Origin: Nocardiopsis quinghaiensis
GTDB taxonomy: Bacteria > Actinomycetota > Actinomycetes > Streptosporangiales > Streptosporangiaceae
Length of the DNA: 64,000 nucleotides
Assembly (NCBI RefSeq): GCF_008638365.1
Contig: NZ_VWVU01000029.1
Span: 1 to 64,000, forward strand
Direction: 5' to 3'
Below are positions 41,767-53,335 of this stretch, in pieces. The first letter of the stretch is position 1, and the number at the start of each line of letters is the position of its first letter. The position numbers and the translations under genes are program-made. Below the pieces are notes generated by a model. It saw only the letters and a program-made list of their open reading frames with translations, ran no database searches and had not been told where the DNA came from.

Positions 41767-43035
41767 GTGCGGGACACCCTGAACGACATCGTCATCGTCG
41801 GCGCCGGGATGGCGGGGCTGCACACCGCCGAGGCGCTGCGCGAACGCGGGTTCGAGGGGCGGCTGACACTCGTCGGCGAGGAGGCGCACCGCCCCTACTC
41901 GCGGCCGCCGCTGTCCAAGGAGGTCCTGACCGGCATGGGCATGGACCCCTCCGGGGGCGGTCCCGGCTGGCTGGTGGGCCACCGGGCGCTGCGGCTGCGC
42001 GGCGAGGAGGCCGTGGACGAACTCGACCTGGACTTCCGTCCGAGCAGCCGGGCCGTGGGGCTGGACACCGACACCCGCGAGGTGCGCGTGTCCGGTCCCG
42101 GCGGCACCGGGACGGTGCGCTACGACGGCCTGGTGATCGCCACGGGTGCGCGGGCGCGGCGCCCCGACACCGGCCTGGCGGGCGTGCACGTCCTGCGCAC
42201 GCTGGACGACGCCGAGGCGGTGCGGGCGGAGTTCGACTCCGGCGGCCGCCTGGTGGTGGTCGGAGCCGGGTTCGTCGGCGCCGAGGTGGCGGCCAGCGCC
42301 CGCGCGGTGGGCATGGACGTGACGCTGGTGGAGGCGGCTCCCACACCGCTGACCCGGGTGGTGGACCCGCGGATCGGCGAGGTCCTGACCGAGCTGCACC
42401 GGGAGAACGGCGTGGACGTGCGCCTGGGCGTGGGCGTGGCCGGCTTCGAGGGCCGGGACCGGGTGGAACGCGTCCGCCTGGCCGACGGCTCCGCCGTGGA
42501 GACCTCCCTGGTGGTCGCCGGGATCGGCGTGCACCTGAACACCGAGTGGCTGCGCGGGTCCGGGGTGGAGCTGATGGCCGACGGCTCGGTGGCGTGCGAC
42601 GAGTACTCCGCGACGTCGGTGCCGAACGTGTACGCGGTCGGCGACCTGGCGAACTGGCCGCACCCGCGCTACGGCGGGCGGATCCGGCTGGAGCACTGGA
42701 CCAACGCGGGAGAGCAGGGCGAGGCCGCCGCGCACAACCTGCTCGCGGGCGAGAAAGGGCGCACGCCCTTCACCCCGGTCCCCTACTTCTGGTCGGACCA
42801 ATACAAGATGAAGGTCCAGCTGCTGGGGCAGGGCGCCCCGGCCGATCGGGTCACCTTCGTGCACGGTTCCCCGGAGGACCGAAAGTTCGTGGCCTTCCTC
42901 GGCCGGGACGGGATGCTCACCGGTGTGCTGGGGCTGCGCTCCACACCGCGGACGATGCGCTACCGGGGGCTGTTGGAGAAGCCGACGACGTGGGACGAGG
43001 CCTTGGAGGCCGCCGGGTTCACTCCCGTACGGTGA
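41767..43035 (+). CDS. NAD(P)/FAD-dependent ferredoxin reductase
   Basis: 422 aa from GTG 41767, with AAAGGG upstream. FAD motif IVIVGAGMAGLHTAEALRER at about 8-27; NAD motif LVVVGAGFVGAEVAASARAV near 160; second FAD motif NVYAVGDLANWPHPRY near 288. The C-terminal domain (LEHWTNAGEQGEAAAHNLL, YFWSDQYKMKVQLLG) is that of rubredoxin/putidaredoxin-type reductases, which pass electrons from NAD(P)H to ferredoxin for P450 or dioxygenase systems. No ferredoxin or P450 is nearby. Confidence 0.9.
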   Translation: MRDTLNDIVIVGAGMAGLHTAEALRERGFEGRLTLVGEEAHRPYSRPPLSKEVLTGMGMDPSGGGPGWLVGHRALRLRGEEAVDELDLDFRPSSRAVGLDTDTREVRVSGPGGTGTVRYDGLVIATGARARRPDTGLAGVHVLRTLDDAEAVRAEFDSGGRLVVVGAGFVGAEVAASARAVGMDVTLVEAAPTPLTRVVDPRIGEVLTELHRENGVDVRLGVGVAGFEGRDRVERVRLADGSAVETSLVVAGIGVHLNTEWLRGSGVELMADGSVACDEYSATSVPNVYAVGDLANWPHPRYGGRIRLEHWTNAGEQGEAAAHNLLAGEKGRTPFTPVPYFWSDQYKMKVQLLGQGAPADRVTFVHGSPEDRKFVAFLGRDGMLTGVLGLRSTPRTMRYRGLLEKPTTWDEALEAAGFTPVR

Positions 43036-43181
43036 CGGCCCGCCCGGGGCACACGCGCCCGGCCCGGCGGACGCGCTCGCCGGTGACGAAACCAGACATC
43101 ACGTGAACCGTCGGCGATCGAGCACTGTCACACTCCCGACGGCACCGAGCCCCTACGGTGCCGTTGAGAAAGGTGCGTGAA

Positions 43182-45107
43182 GTGAGCGAGAACGAGACCG
43201 CCATGAGTTCCGAGGACTCGTCGCCGGCGGGACCGCCCGGCCCCCCGGGCCCTCCCCCGGGGACGCGCCAGCACGGCCCTCCGTTCGGGCCCCCCTCCTA
43301 CGCGCAGCAGTACCAGCAGATGTACCACCGGCCGCCCAGACCCCGGGTCCCGCTGCCCCGGGCGCCCGCGTGGCTGCCGGTCGCCGTGCTCGGCGTCGGC
43401 GTGGTGGCCGCTCTGCTGGCCACACTCGACCGGCCGGGGATCGGCCTGGTCATCACCGGCGTGGTCGCCGGTCTGACCGCGCTCGCCGCCCTCATGGTGC
43501 GCCCCTCCATCCCCGAGAGCGGCGTGGAGGAAGGGGAGGAGGGAAGGTCCGAGGACTCCGGGACCGGAGGCGGTCGCCCCCTCTCCGCGACCACGGGGAG
43601 CGGCCCCGCCGAGAGGGCGGAAGACGGGGCACCGCCACCTGAGGGCACCGCCGACACCGCCGAGGCGGTGGAGTCCGACGCCGGCGACTCCACAGGGGCG
43701 CCGCCCCTGTGGAGCACTGACACAGCCCCCGGGCCCGACCGCTACTCCCACACCTGGTCGGCCGTCTACGGCGTGCTCGCCGCCGCCCTGCTGTTCACGG
43801 CGGTGTTCCGCGACGCGGTCTGGGTGCTCCTCTGGACGCTGGCCGCGTCCTTCCTCTTCGCCTCGATGGCCTTCGCCGCGCGCAACCCGGCCTCGCGCCA
43901 GGGCGCGGTCGGCGTCCTCACCGGATCCCTGGCCCTGTTCCGCAACCTGCCCTCCACGCCCCGTTTCCTGACCGCGCCGCTGCGCGGTGCGCGATCCCGC
44001 GACCTGGTCGGGCCGGTCGTGCTCACCGTGCTGTCCACGGTCGTCCTGCTGCTCGTCTTCGGCCTGCTGTTCGCGTTCGCCGACGCGGTGTTCGCCGGCT
44101 ATCTGTACCGGATCTTCTCGGGGCTGTTCTCGGGGCCCCACGCGTTCAACCCGCTCGGCGACCTGTTCGCCGCGGTGGTGGCCGTCCTCTTCACCGGCGC
44201 CGCGGTCCTGACCGCCCGCCGCCGCCACGCGCCCAAGCCCGTCCCCCACCCCGGCCCCGCGGCCGCCGGCTCCGACCGGACGCCCCTTCCGGTGTGGGTG
44301 TGGACGATCCCGCTCGGCGCCCTGGTCCTGCTGTTCACCGCCTTCCTCGCGGTGCAGGCCGTCGCCATGTTCGGCGGCGAGGACCACGTCCAGCGCGTCG
44401 CCGGGGTCACCTACGCCGAGTACGCCCGCCAGGGCTTCTTCCAGCTGGTCGTGGTCAGCGTGCTGGTCCTGTGCGTCACCGCGGTGGCCGTGCGCGTCCT
44501 GCCGTCCCGTCCGGCCGCCACCCGCACCCTGCGCAACGTCCTGCTCGGGCTGCTGTGCGTGCTCACCCTGGTCATCCTCGCCTCGGCGATGATGCGCCTG
44601 CAGCTGTACATCGACACCTTCGGCCTGACCCGGCTGCGGATCAGCGCCGAGACGTGGATCCTGTGGAGCGCCGGGGTGTTCGGCCTGGTGATCGCGGCGG
44701 GCGTGCTCAACACCCTGGGCCGGCCGGCGGCCTGGCTGCCCAGGGTCACGGTCGCCCTCTCCGGCGTCGCCCTGGCCGTGTTCGCCTACGGCAACCCCGA
44801 CCTGCGCATCGCCGAGAGCCACCACGACCTGGACCTGGCCGTGGTCGACACCTGGTACCTGCGCGACCTGTCCACCGACGCGGTCCCCGGGCTGATGGGA
44901 CTGGAGGGCGAGGACCGCGACTGCGCGCTGGTGGGGTTCCAGGACCGTATGGAGGATCTCGGCGACATGGATTTCGCGTCGTGGAACCTGTCCCGCCACC
45001 AGGGACACCAGCAGCTGGACGAGCTGGGCCTGTTCGACATCGGCGGCCAGGCGGGCCTGGACTGCTCCTTCGACCGCGTGTCCGACCTGCCGGATCAGTA
45101 CGACTAG
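43182..45107 (+). CDS. DUF4153-type polytopic membrane protein
   Basis: 641 aa from GTG 43182 (GAAAGG 8 bases upstream); a start at 43158 is possible. After a Pro-rich cytoplasmic N-terminus, about 11-12 hydrophobic helices follow, such as WLPVAVLGVGVVAALLATL, VVLTVLSTVVLLLVFGLLFA and VILASAMMRLQLYIDTFGLT. The stretch MRLQLYIDTFGLTRLRI and the following WILWSAGVFG are the hallmark of DUF4153/DUF4173 proteins. The C-terminal 90 residues are hydrophilic and acidic. Function is unknown; sensor-linked membrane roles have been proposed for the family. Confidence 0.85.
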   Translation: MSENETAMSSEDSSPAGPPGPPGPPPGTRQHGPPFGPPSYAQQYQQMYHRPPRPRVPLPRAPAWLPVAVLGVGVVAALLATLDRPGIGLVITGVVAGLTALAALMVRPSIPESGVEEGEEGRSEDSGTGGGRPLSATTGSGPAERAEDGAPPPEGTADTAEAVESDAGDSTGAPPLWSTDTAPGPDRYSHTWSAVYGVLAAALLFTAVFRDAVWVLLWTLAASFLFASMAFAARNPASRQGAVGVLTGSLALFRNLPSTPRFLTAPLRGARSRDLVGPVVLTVLSTVVLLLVFGLLFAFADAVFAGYLYRIFSGLFSGPHAFNPLGDLFAAVVAVLFTGAAVLTARRRHAPKPVPHPGPAAAGSDRTPLPVWVWTIPLGALVLLFTAFLAVQAVAMFGGEDHVQRVAGVTYAEYARQGFFQLVVVSVLVLCVTAVAVRVLPSRPAATRTLRNVLLGLLCVLTLVILASAMMRLQLYIDTFGLTRLRISAETWILWSAGVFGLVIAAGVLNTLGRPAAWLPRVTVALSGVALAVFAYGNPDLRIAESHHDLDLAVVDTWYLRDLSTDAVPGLMGLEGEDRDCALVGFQDRMEDLGDMDFASWNLSRHQGHQQLDELGLFDIGGQAGLDCSFDRVSDLPDQYD

Positions 45108-45155
45108 GACATCGGTCGGCGGACACGGGAGACGGGACTCCCCCGCGGCGCGGGC

Positions 45156-45201
45156 GGTCCGGTCCCGGGAGGCAGCGCGGCGCGCCTTCGGGGACCGGAC
45201 C
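45156..45201. terminator. Hairpin between converging genes
   Basis: GGTCCGGTCCC (45156-45166) and its perfect complement (45191-45201) enclose 24 bases, between the DUF4153 end (45107) and the iminopeptidase end (45211). Confidence 0.65.
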
Positions 45202-45210
45202 ACCCACCGC

Positions 45211-47309
<2,099 letters not shown>

Positions 47310-47526
47310 GTGCACCAATCCTAGGGCGATGCGGGCCGGTGCGGGAGACCCGTCGAACGGCGCTCCGGGGACCGCCGGCCGCGAGGCCGGAGGCCGTCCC
47401 GTGAGGCGTCACGTCCACGCATCCCGGGTAGGACCAGCGGGGCACGCCCGTCCCGCCGCCCCTTCCCGGGCGGAGCCGACGGGCAGTGCGGTCGGCACCC
47501 TGTCCCTGAACCGGAGGTCGCCAGAG

Positions 47527-49245
47527 ATGTCGAGAGAGAAGGCCGCCGCGGGTGCGGCGGAGTTCCGTGCCGCACGGGACCTGCTCCTGACGCACCGCGA
47601 GGACCAGGAGAGGGCGCACCGGGAGTTCACCTGGCCCCGACCGGCCCAGTTCAACTGGGCGCTGGACTACTTCGACGAGGTGGCCGAGCGGCGCCCGGAC
47701 CGGACCGCGCTGTGGATCGTGGAGGACGACGGCAGCCAGGCCAGGTACACCTACCAGCAGATGTCGGAGCGCTCCAGCCAGGTGGCGAACTGGCTGAGCA
47801 ACCAGGGTGTGCGCGCGGGCGACCGGATCATGCTGATGCTCGGCAACCAGGTGGAGCTGTGGGAGACCCTGCTCGCCGCGATCAAGCTCGGCGCCGTGGT
47901 CGCCCCGACCGCCACCGCCCTGTCCGAGAACGACCTGCTGGACCGGCTGGAGCGCGGCTACATCGCGCACGTGGTCTGCGCGGCGACGGAGACGGAGAAG
48001 TTCGCGTCGCTGCGGGGGCACTGGACGCGGATCTGCGTGGGCTACGTGGAGGGGTGGCTGAGCTACGCCGACTCCGAGCACGCCGGCCTGGACTTCCGCC
48101 CGCCGCACCCCACCCACCCCGACGACTCCCTGCTGCAGTACTTCACCTCCGGGACCGCCTCCTGGCCGAAACTGGTCACCCACACCCAGTGCTCGTACCC
48201 GGTGGGGCACCTGTCGACCATGTACTGGCTGGGAGTGCAGCCGGGCGACGTCCACCTGAACGTGTCCGCGCCCGGCTGGGCCAAGCACGCCTACAGCAGC
48301 GTGTTCGCGCCGTGGAACGCCGAGGCGACGGTACTGGTGGTCAACCAGGAGCGGTTCGACGCCGGACGGCTGCTGGACGAGGTGGTGCGCTGCGGAGTGG
48401 ACGTCCTGTGCGCGCCGCCCACGGTGTGGCGGATGCTCCTCCGGACCGACACGGCCTCGTGGGACGTGGGACTGCGTGAGGCGGTCGCCAGCGGCGAGCC
48501 GCTCAACGCCGAGGTGGTGGCGCGGGCACGCGATGCGTGGGGTCTGACCGTACGCGACGGATTCGGGCAGACCGAGACGACCATGCTGCTCGGCAACGGC
48601 CCCGGCCAGGAGGTGGTGCCCGGATCGATGGGGAGGGAACTGCCCGGGTACGACGTGCTCCTGACGGACCAGGCCACCGACGAGCCGTCCGACACCGGAC
48701 AGATCTGCGTGAATCTGACCGAGGTGCCCGTGGGCCTGATGAAGGGCTACGTCGACGACTCCGACCTCACCCGGTCGGTAACCCGCGGCGACCTCTACCG
48801 CACCGGTGACATCGCCAGTCGGGATTCGAACGGCTACATTACCTATATCGGCCGGTCCGACGATGTGTTCAAGGCCTCAGATTACCGAATCTCACCATTT
48901 GAACTCGAAAGCGTTCTGGTCGAGCACGAATACGTGGCGGAGGCCGCCGTCGTCCCCTCGCCCGACCCGCTGCGGCTCGCGGTGGCCAAGGCGTACGTGG
49001 CCCCGGCCCAGGGGGTGGCGCCCGACGCCGAGACCGCGCGGGCGGTCCTCGCGCATGCGCGCGAGCGCCTGTCGCCGTACAAGAGGGTGCGCCGTCTGGA
49101 GTTCGCCGAGCTGCCCAAGACCGTCTCCGGTAAGATTCGTCGGGTACAGCTGCGCCGGGCCGAGGCCGAGCGCGGCGCGGTCACCGACGGCACGCGCAAC
49201 CCGCACGAGTACTGGGAGGAGGACCTCCCGGGACTGAAGGACTGA
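47527..49245 (+). CDS. Acyl-CoA synthetase (AMP-forming, medium-chain type)
   Basis: 572 aa from ATG 47527. Adenylation motifs: YFTSGTASWPKLVTHT (A3 P-loop), DGFGQTETTMLLGN (A5), YRTGDIASRDSNGYITYIGR (A7), DDVFKASDYRISPFELESVL (A8) and LPKTVSGKIRRVQLR (A10 Lys). The order and length match medium-chain ACSM-type synthetases that activate carboxylic acids to CoA thioesters in the cytoplasm. A patch at about 48820-48925 encoding A7-A8 uses many AT-ending codons, unlike the rest. It has no evident operon partner; the two hairpins after it end transcription. Confidence 0.9.
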   Translation: MSREKAAAGAAEFRAARDLLLTHREDQERAHREFTWPRPAQFNWALDYFDEVAERRPDRTALWIVEDDGSQARYTYQQMSERSSQVANWLSNQGVRAGDRIMLMLGNQVELWETLLAAIKLGAVVAPTATALSENDLLDRLERGYIAHVVCAATETEKFASLRGHWTRICVGYVEGWLSYADSEHAGLDFRPPHPTHPDDSLLQYFTSGTASWPKLVTHTQCSYPVGHLSTMYWLGVQPGDVHLNVSAPGWAKHAYSSVFAPWNAEATVLVVNQERFDAGRLLDEVVRCGVDVLCAPPTVWRMLLRTDTASWDVGLREAVASGEPLNAEVVARARDAWGLTVRDGFGQTETTMLLGNGPGQEVVPGSMGRELPGYDVLLTDQATDEPSDTGQICVNLTEVPVGLMKGYVDDSDLTRSVTRGDLYRTGDIASRDSNGYITYIGRSDDVFKASDYRISPFELESVLVEHEYVAEAAVVPSPDPLRLAVAKAYVAPAQGVAPDAETARAVLAHARERLSPYKRVRRLEFAELPKTVSGKIRRVQLRRAEAERGAVTDGTRNPHEYWEEDLPGLKD

Positions 49246-49283
49246 CCGGGTCGGAGACGCACCCCTCTCCACCGCGGCGACCG

Positions 49284-49345
49284 CCCCGGACGGAAATTGT
49301 CCGGGGTTCACAGAAATGACGTCTCACGAAATGAGACGCTTTTTC
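49284..49345 (+). terminator. Double terminator after the acyl-CoA synthetase
   Basis: CCCCGGAC (49284-49291) pairs with GTCCGGGG (49299-49306). CGTCTCA (49320-49326) pairs with TGAGACG (49332-49338) and is followed by CTTTTTC, a rare classical intrinsic terminator in this GC-rich window. Confidence 0.85.
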
Positions 49346-49500
49346 GCTCGCCGAACCAGTGTGGTCCTTCCCATCACGCGGTCCGTGCCGAAATACCCGG
49401 TGCGGCCGCGCCGCCCGTGTCCGGCCGCGCTACTGTTTTCACGGCGACAGCTTTAGTGACGACAGCGAAATAAGGACAGACGGGACCCGAGGGGAACACC

Positions 49501-50562
49501 ATGCCGAGCACGAACGACACGCGGGTGGCCAGTTACAAGCCGCTCATCGCCCCCCGGGACCTGCTGGCCGAGCTTCCGCTGGGGCCCGAGCGCAGCTCCC
49601 TCGTGGAGGACTCGCGCGCCGAGGTCAAGCGGGTACTGGACGGCGACGACGACCGGCTCCTGGTCGTCGTGGGCCCCTGCTCGGTGCACGACCCCGAGTC
49701 CGCCATGGACTACGCCCGTCGCCTGGCCGAGCTGGTGCCCTCCCTGCGCGACGAGCTGTGCGTCGTGATGCGCGTGTACTTCGAGAAGCCGCGCACCACC
49801 GTGGGGTGGAAGGGCCTGATCAACGATCCCGGCCTGGACGACACCTACGACGTGCACCGCGGCCTGCGCACCGCGCGCAAGCTCCTGCTGGACATCAACT
49901 CGCTGGGGCTGCCCGCCGGGACCGAGTTCCTCGACCCCATCACCCCCCAGTACATCGCCGACGTCGTCTCCTGGGGCGCCATCGGGGCGCGCACCACGGA
50001 GAGCCAGGTGCACCGCCAGCTGAGCAGCGGCCTGAGCACGCCCGTGGGCTTCAAGAACGGTACGGACGGCGACGTGCAGGTGGCCGTGGACGCCGTCGGC
50101 GCCGCCGCCGCATCACACACCTTCTTCGGAATCGACCCCGCCGGGGCCGGTTCCGTGGTCGAGACCGAGGGCAACCCCGACTGCCACGTCATCCTGCGCG
50201 GCGGACGCAGCGGCCCCAACTTCGGCGCCGAGCCGGTCAACGCGGCCCTGGACGTCATCGAGGGCTCCGGGCTGCCCCGCCGCCTGATGATCGACGCCAG
50301 CCACGCCAACAGCGGCAAGGACCACACCCGTCAGCCGGGTGTGGCGGCGTCGGTCGCCGCCCAGGTCGCCGAGGGCCAGAAGGGCGTCGTCGGCGTCATG
50401 CTGGAGAGCTTCATCGTCGAGGGCGCCCAGAAGCTGGGCAACCCGGCCGACCTGACCTACGGCCAGTCGATCACCGACAAGTGCATGGGGTGGGAGACCA
50501 CCGGCGAGGTGCTCTCCCAGCTGGCCGAGGCCGTGCGCCAGCGCCGCAAGAACGCGGGCTGA
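49501..50562 (+). CDS. 3-deoxy-7-phosphoheptulonate synthase, class I
   Basis: 353 aa from ATG 49501; GAGGGG lies upstream. Hallmarks of AroF/G/H-type enzymes: VVVGPCSVHDPESAMDYARR, VMRVYFEKPRTTVGWKGLIN, GARTTESQVHRQLSSG, VGFKNGTDGD, IDASHANSGKDH and YGQSITDKCMGWE. It condenses PEP with erythrose 4-phosphate, the first step of the shikimate pathway, with a metal bound by the Cys/His/Glu/Asp set. Many actinomycetes use a class II enzyme for primary metabolism, so this class I copy may be additional. It has no aromatic-pathway neighbours here. Confidence 0.95.
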   Translation: MPSTNDTRVASYKPLIAPRDLLAELPLGPERSSLVEDSRAEVKRVLDGDDDRLLVVVGPCSVHDPESAMDYARRLAELVPSLRDELCVVMRVYFEKPRTTVGWKGLINDPGLDDTYDVHRGLRTARKLLLDINSLGLPAGTEFLDPITPQYIADVVSWGAIGARTTESQVHRQLSSGLSTPVGFKNGTDGDVQVAVDAVGAAAASHTFFGIDPAGAGSVVETEGNPDCHVILRGGRSGPNFGAEPVNAALDVIEGSGLPRRLMIDASHANSGKDHTRQPGVAASVAAQVAEGQKGVVGVMLESFIVEGAQKLGNPADLTYGQSITDKCMGWETTGEVLSQLAEAVRQRRKNAG

Positions 50563-50625
50563 CACGGGTCGGGACCGTCCGCGGCGGAGCCCCGCCCGTC
50601 CGGACGGCCCCGTACTCCCGCGGGC

Positions 50626-51591
50626 TCACTCCCCGGCGGCCTCCGGGGGCAGGGCCTCCAGCTCCACGAGCATCTCCCGGGCCAGCGGCTCCCGCAGTCC
50701 GGCGTCCCCGTCCTCCTCCACCTCGACGCGCAGCGCGAACGTGTACACGTCCTCGCCGCGCTCCACCCAGCCCACCCACCAGCCGGGAGCGGGGTCGACG
50801 TCCCGGGCCCAGCCGCTCTTGGCGTACAGGGTGTAGCCGTCGCCCTCCTCCACGGTGGCGATCTCGTGGAGCGCGTGCTGGTGCCCGGAGTCCACGGGCA
50901 GGTCGGCGAGGGCCAGGCCGGCCAGGAAGGAGGTCTGCTCCATGGCGGAGATCTCCAGCGGACCCTCCAGCCAGAACCGGTCCACCGCGTCCGCGCCGCC
51001 CACCGACCGGTTGCCGTAGTCGAGCCGGTCCACCCACGTCGCCATCCGCTCGTGCCCCACCCTGCGGGCCAGCTCCTGGTAGACGGGCACGTTCGAGGCG
51101 GGGAGGGCCTCGCGCAGGGACACGTCCTGCTCCCAGGCGGGAACCGGCTGCGACCCGCCGCCGTAGGGCAGCACCTCGTCCACGTCCCCGACCGCACCCG
51201 TCTGGAGTCCGATCAGGGTGTTGGCGAGCTTGAAGGTGGACGCGGGCACCGCGCGTTCGCGGGCCTCCTCCGGCCTGACCACGGCCGCCGTCCGCTCCCG
51301 CACGTCGTAGAGCACGAAGGTGCCCTCGACCCCCTCCTCGGAGAACACCGCCTCCAGGTCCTCGCGCTCCTCGGTGGCCACGTCACCCCGGATCCGGGGC
51401 CGGTCCCCGTTCCCCGCCCCGTCCGCGGCGGTCCCGGCGGCCTCCCCCGGGTCCCGGGGCCCGCCGCCCCGTCCGTCCCCGGCGCACCCGGTCCCCACGG
51501 CCAGGATGAGGACGCATCCGGCAGCCAGCGCGGGCACCCCGAACGCCGCCGCGCGCCTCTTCCCGGCCCTGTGCTCGATGTCGGTCCGCAC
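50626..51591 (-). CDS. Class D-like serine beta-lactamase, lipoprotein
   Basis: 321 aa from GTG 51591, with GGAGGG 7 bases upstream. The leader ends LAVGTGC with Cys36, a plausible lipobox. All class D motifs occur in order: STFK (Ser118, Lys121), SNV (166-168), YGN (192-194), KSG (258-260, KTG in most OXA enzymes) and WWVGWVE. The fold hydrolyses beta-lactams or senses them outside the membrane. A BlaR/MecR-type sensor would carry membrane helices and a protease, which are absent. The Ser in place of Thr in KTG is tolerated in several classes. Substrate range is unknown. Confidence 0.88.
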   Translation of the reverse strand: MRTDIEHRAGKRRAAAFGVPALAAGCVLILAVGTGCAGDGRGGGPRDPGEAAGTAADGAGNGDRPRIRGDVATEEREDLEAVFSEEGVEGTFVLYDVRERTAAVVRPEEARERAVPASTFKLANTLIGLQTGAVGDVDEVLPYGGGSQPVPAWEQDVSLREALPASNVPVYQELARRVGHERMATWVDRLDYGNRSVGGADAVDRFWLEGPLEISAMEQTSFLAGLALADLPVDSGHQHALHEIATVEEGDGYTLYAKSGWARDVDPAPGWWVGWVERGEDVYTFALRVEVEEDGDAGLREPLAREMLVELEALPPEAAGE

Positions 51592-51781
51592 TCGCCATCC
51601 CTCCACGCGCCGAAAGCCCGTCCTCGGCACACGCTAACCTCCCGCTCCTCTCCGAGGAACGGGTTGGGCGAGTGTCGCACGGACTTCCGCGGAGCGCCGG
51701 ACACGGCCTACGGGTGCGAGGCACGGCCCACCGCGGACCCGCCGCGGCGCGCCTCCGGGCCTCCGGGCTCCCCGGGCGCTC

Positions 51782-51810
51782 TTGGGGCCGTGTGCGGCCG
51801 CTGCTAGGCT
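51782..51810 (+). promoter_or_regulatory. Possible promoter of the glycine operon
   Basis: TTGGGG (51782-51787) and TAGGCT (51805-51810) are 17 bases apart, with the riboswitch starting about 16 bases later. The match to the housekeeping consensus is moderate. Confidence 0.5.
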
Positions 51811-51825
51811 GAACGTGTTGCTGAC

Positions 51826-52016
51826 CCCGTACGGGAGAGTGCCCGCGTATCCAGCGCGCGGCCGCCGAAGGAGCAATTCCTCCCCGAAGACAACCTCTCA
51901 GGCACAGTGGACCGTACGGGCGAGACCACTCTGGAAAGCAGGGACGGGCCGTCCCTCGCCGAAGGTGCAAGCCACGCCGAGCGCATGGCGAAGCTCTCAG
52001 GCACCGATGACAGAGG
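51826..52016 (+). promoter_or_regulatory. Tandem glycine riboswitch
   Basis: Two aptamers follow each other. Aptamer 1 holds GGGAGAGTGCC, CCGCCGAAGGAGCAA and CTCTCAGGCAC (about 51830-51906). Aptamer 2 holds CGAGACCACTCTGGAAAG, TCGCCGAAGGTGCAAGCC and GAAGCTCTCAGGCACC (about 51911-52003). These are the conserved cores of glycine-binding aptamers. They lie just ahead of gcvT (start 52070). Glycine binding is expected to turn on the downstream gcvT-gcvH-glyA-sdaA genes. The switch mechanism (terminator or ribosome-site masking) is not resolved. Confidence 0.95.
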
Positions 52017-52069
52017 GGGAGGATGGCAACGCCACTCATGTCACGACGCCCATCCTCTCGGGAGTGCCC

Positions 52070-53182
52070 ATGTCAGAGCCCGCATCCGCGCCGCGCTCCA
52101 CAACGCTGCGCGAGGTCCACGAGAAGGCCGGCGCCACCCTCGTCGACTTCGCCGGATGGCTCATGCCGCTGCGCTACGGAAGTGAGACCGCCGAGCACAA
52201 GGCGGTACGCGAGGCCGCAGGCCTGTTCGACCTCTCCCACATGGGCGAGATCCGGCTGACCGGGCCACAGGCCGCCGACGCCCTGGACCACGCGCTGGTG
52301 GGGTACCTGTCCCGGGTCAAGGTCGGCCGGGCCCGGTACACCATGATCACCGACGAGGACGGCGGGGTCCTGGACGACCTCATCGTCTACCGGCTGGGCG
52401 AGGAGGAGTACCTCGTCGTGGCCAACGCCGCCAACGTGCCGGTCGTGGCCTCCGCCCTGGCCGAGCGGGCCTCCGGCTTCGACACCGAGGTCGCCGACGA
52501 GTCCGCCGACCACGCCCTGATCGCCCTCCAGGGCCCGCGCGCCGTGGACGTCCTGGCGCCGCTGACCGACGCGAACCTGGACGACATCCGCTACTACGCC
52601 GGATACGAGCACACCGTCGCCGGTGAGCCCGTCCTGCTCGCCCGCACCGGCTACACCGGCGAGGACGGCTTCGAGATCTTCCTCAACCCCGCGACGAAGG
52701 CCCCGAAGGTGTGGGAAGCCCTCATGGCCGAGGGGGAGAGGCACGGCCTCGTGCCCGCCGGGCTCTCGGCCCGCGACACCCTGCGCATGGAGGCCGGGAT
52801 GCCGCTGTACGGGCAGGAGCTCACCGCCGAACTCACCCCCTTCGACGCCGGCCTGGGCCGGGTGGTCAAGTTCGACAAGGGTGACTTCGTGGGCCGGGCC
52901 GCCCTGGAGGAGGCCTCGCGCACCTCCCGTCCCCGCCGCCTCATCGGCCTCCTCGCGCGCGGGCGCCGCCCGCTGCGCGGGGGCCAGGACGTGCTGCGCG
53001 ACGACGCGGTCGTCGGAACCACCACCAGCGGCGCGCCCTCACCCACCCTGGGCCGCCCCATCGCCATGGCCTACGTGGACGGCGACCTCGACACCTCGAC
53101 CGGCACGTTCACCGTGGACGTGCGCGGACGGGCCGAGGACGTCGACGTGGTCGAACTGCCGTTCTACAAGCGGCAGCCGTAG
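52070..53182 (+). CDS. gcvT: Aminomethyltransferase, glycine cleavage T protein
   Basis: 370 aa from ATG 52070 (GGGAGTG upstream). T-protein features: VDFAGWLMPLRYGSETAEHK, FDLSHMGEIRLTGPQAADAL, GGVLDDLIVYRLGEEEYLVV, ARTGYTGEDGFEIF and LGRPIAMAYV. It transfers the methylene of lipoyl-bound aminomethyl on GcvH to tetrahydrofolate, releasing ammonia. It is first in the riboswitch-controlled operon. A hairpin at 53188-53210 lies in the 153-base gap before gcvH and may lower downstream expression. The P protein (GcvP) is not in the window. Confidence 0.97.
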   Translation: MSEPASAPRSTTLREVHEKAGATLVDFAGWLMPLRYGSETAEHKAVREAAGLFDLSHMGEIRLTGPQAADALDHALVGYLSRVKVGRARYTMITDEDGGVLDDLIVYRLGEEEYLVVANAANVPVVASALAERASGFDTEVADESADHALIALQGPRAVDVLAPLTDANLDDIRYYAGYEHTVAGEPVLLARTGYTGEDGFEIFLNPATKAPKVWEALMAEGERHGLVPAGLSARDTLRMEAGMPLYGQELTAELTPFDAGLGRVVKFDKGDFVGRAALEEASRTSRPRRLIGLLARGRRPLRGGQDVLRDDAVVGTTTSGAPSPTLGRPIAMAYVDGDLDTSTGTFTVDVRGRAEDVDVVELPFYKRQP

Positions 53183-53335
53183 AGCAGGGGCCTTCACACC
53201 TCGAAGGCCCGTACGCCCCGCGCGGCGGGATCCCCACAGGGACCCGCGCACACGGGACGTGACCGGGCGTAGGCCGGGCCGGGCAGCCCTACGGGCGCGC
53301 GGCAGGAAAATGGAACACCTCCAAGGAGAGTTGAA

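Noticed and set aside
51911-51928. GTACGGGCGAGACC shared between the glycine riboswitch and the palindromic repeat at 28.15 kb
   Set aside because: The riboswitch does not continue the rest of the palindrome core, so the 14-base identity is judged coincidental.
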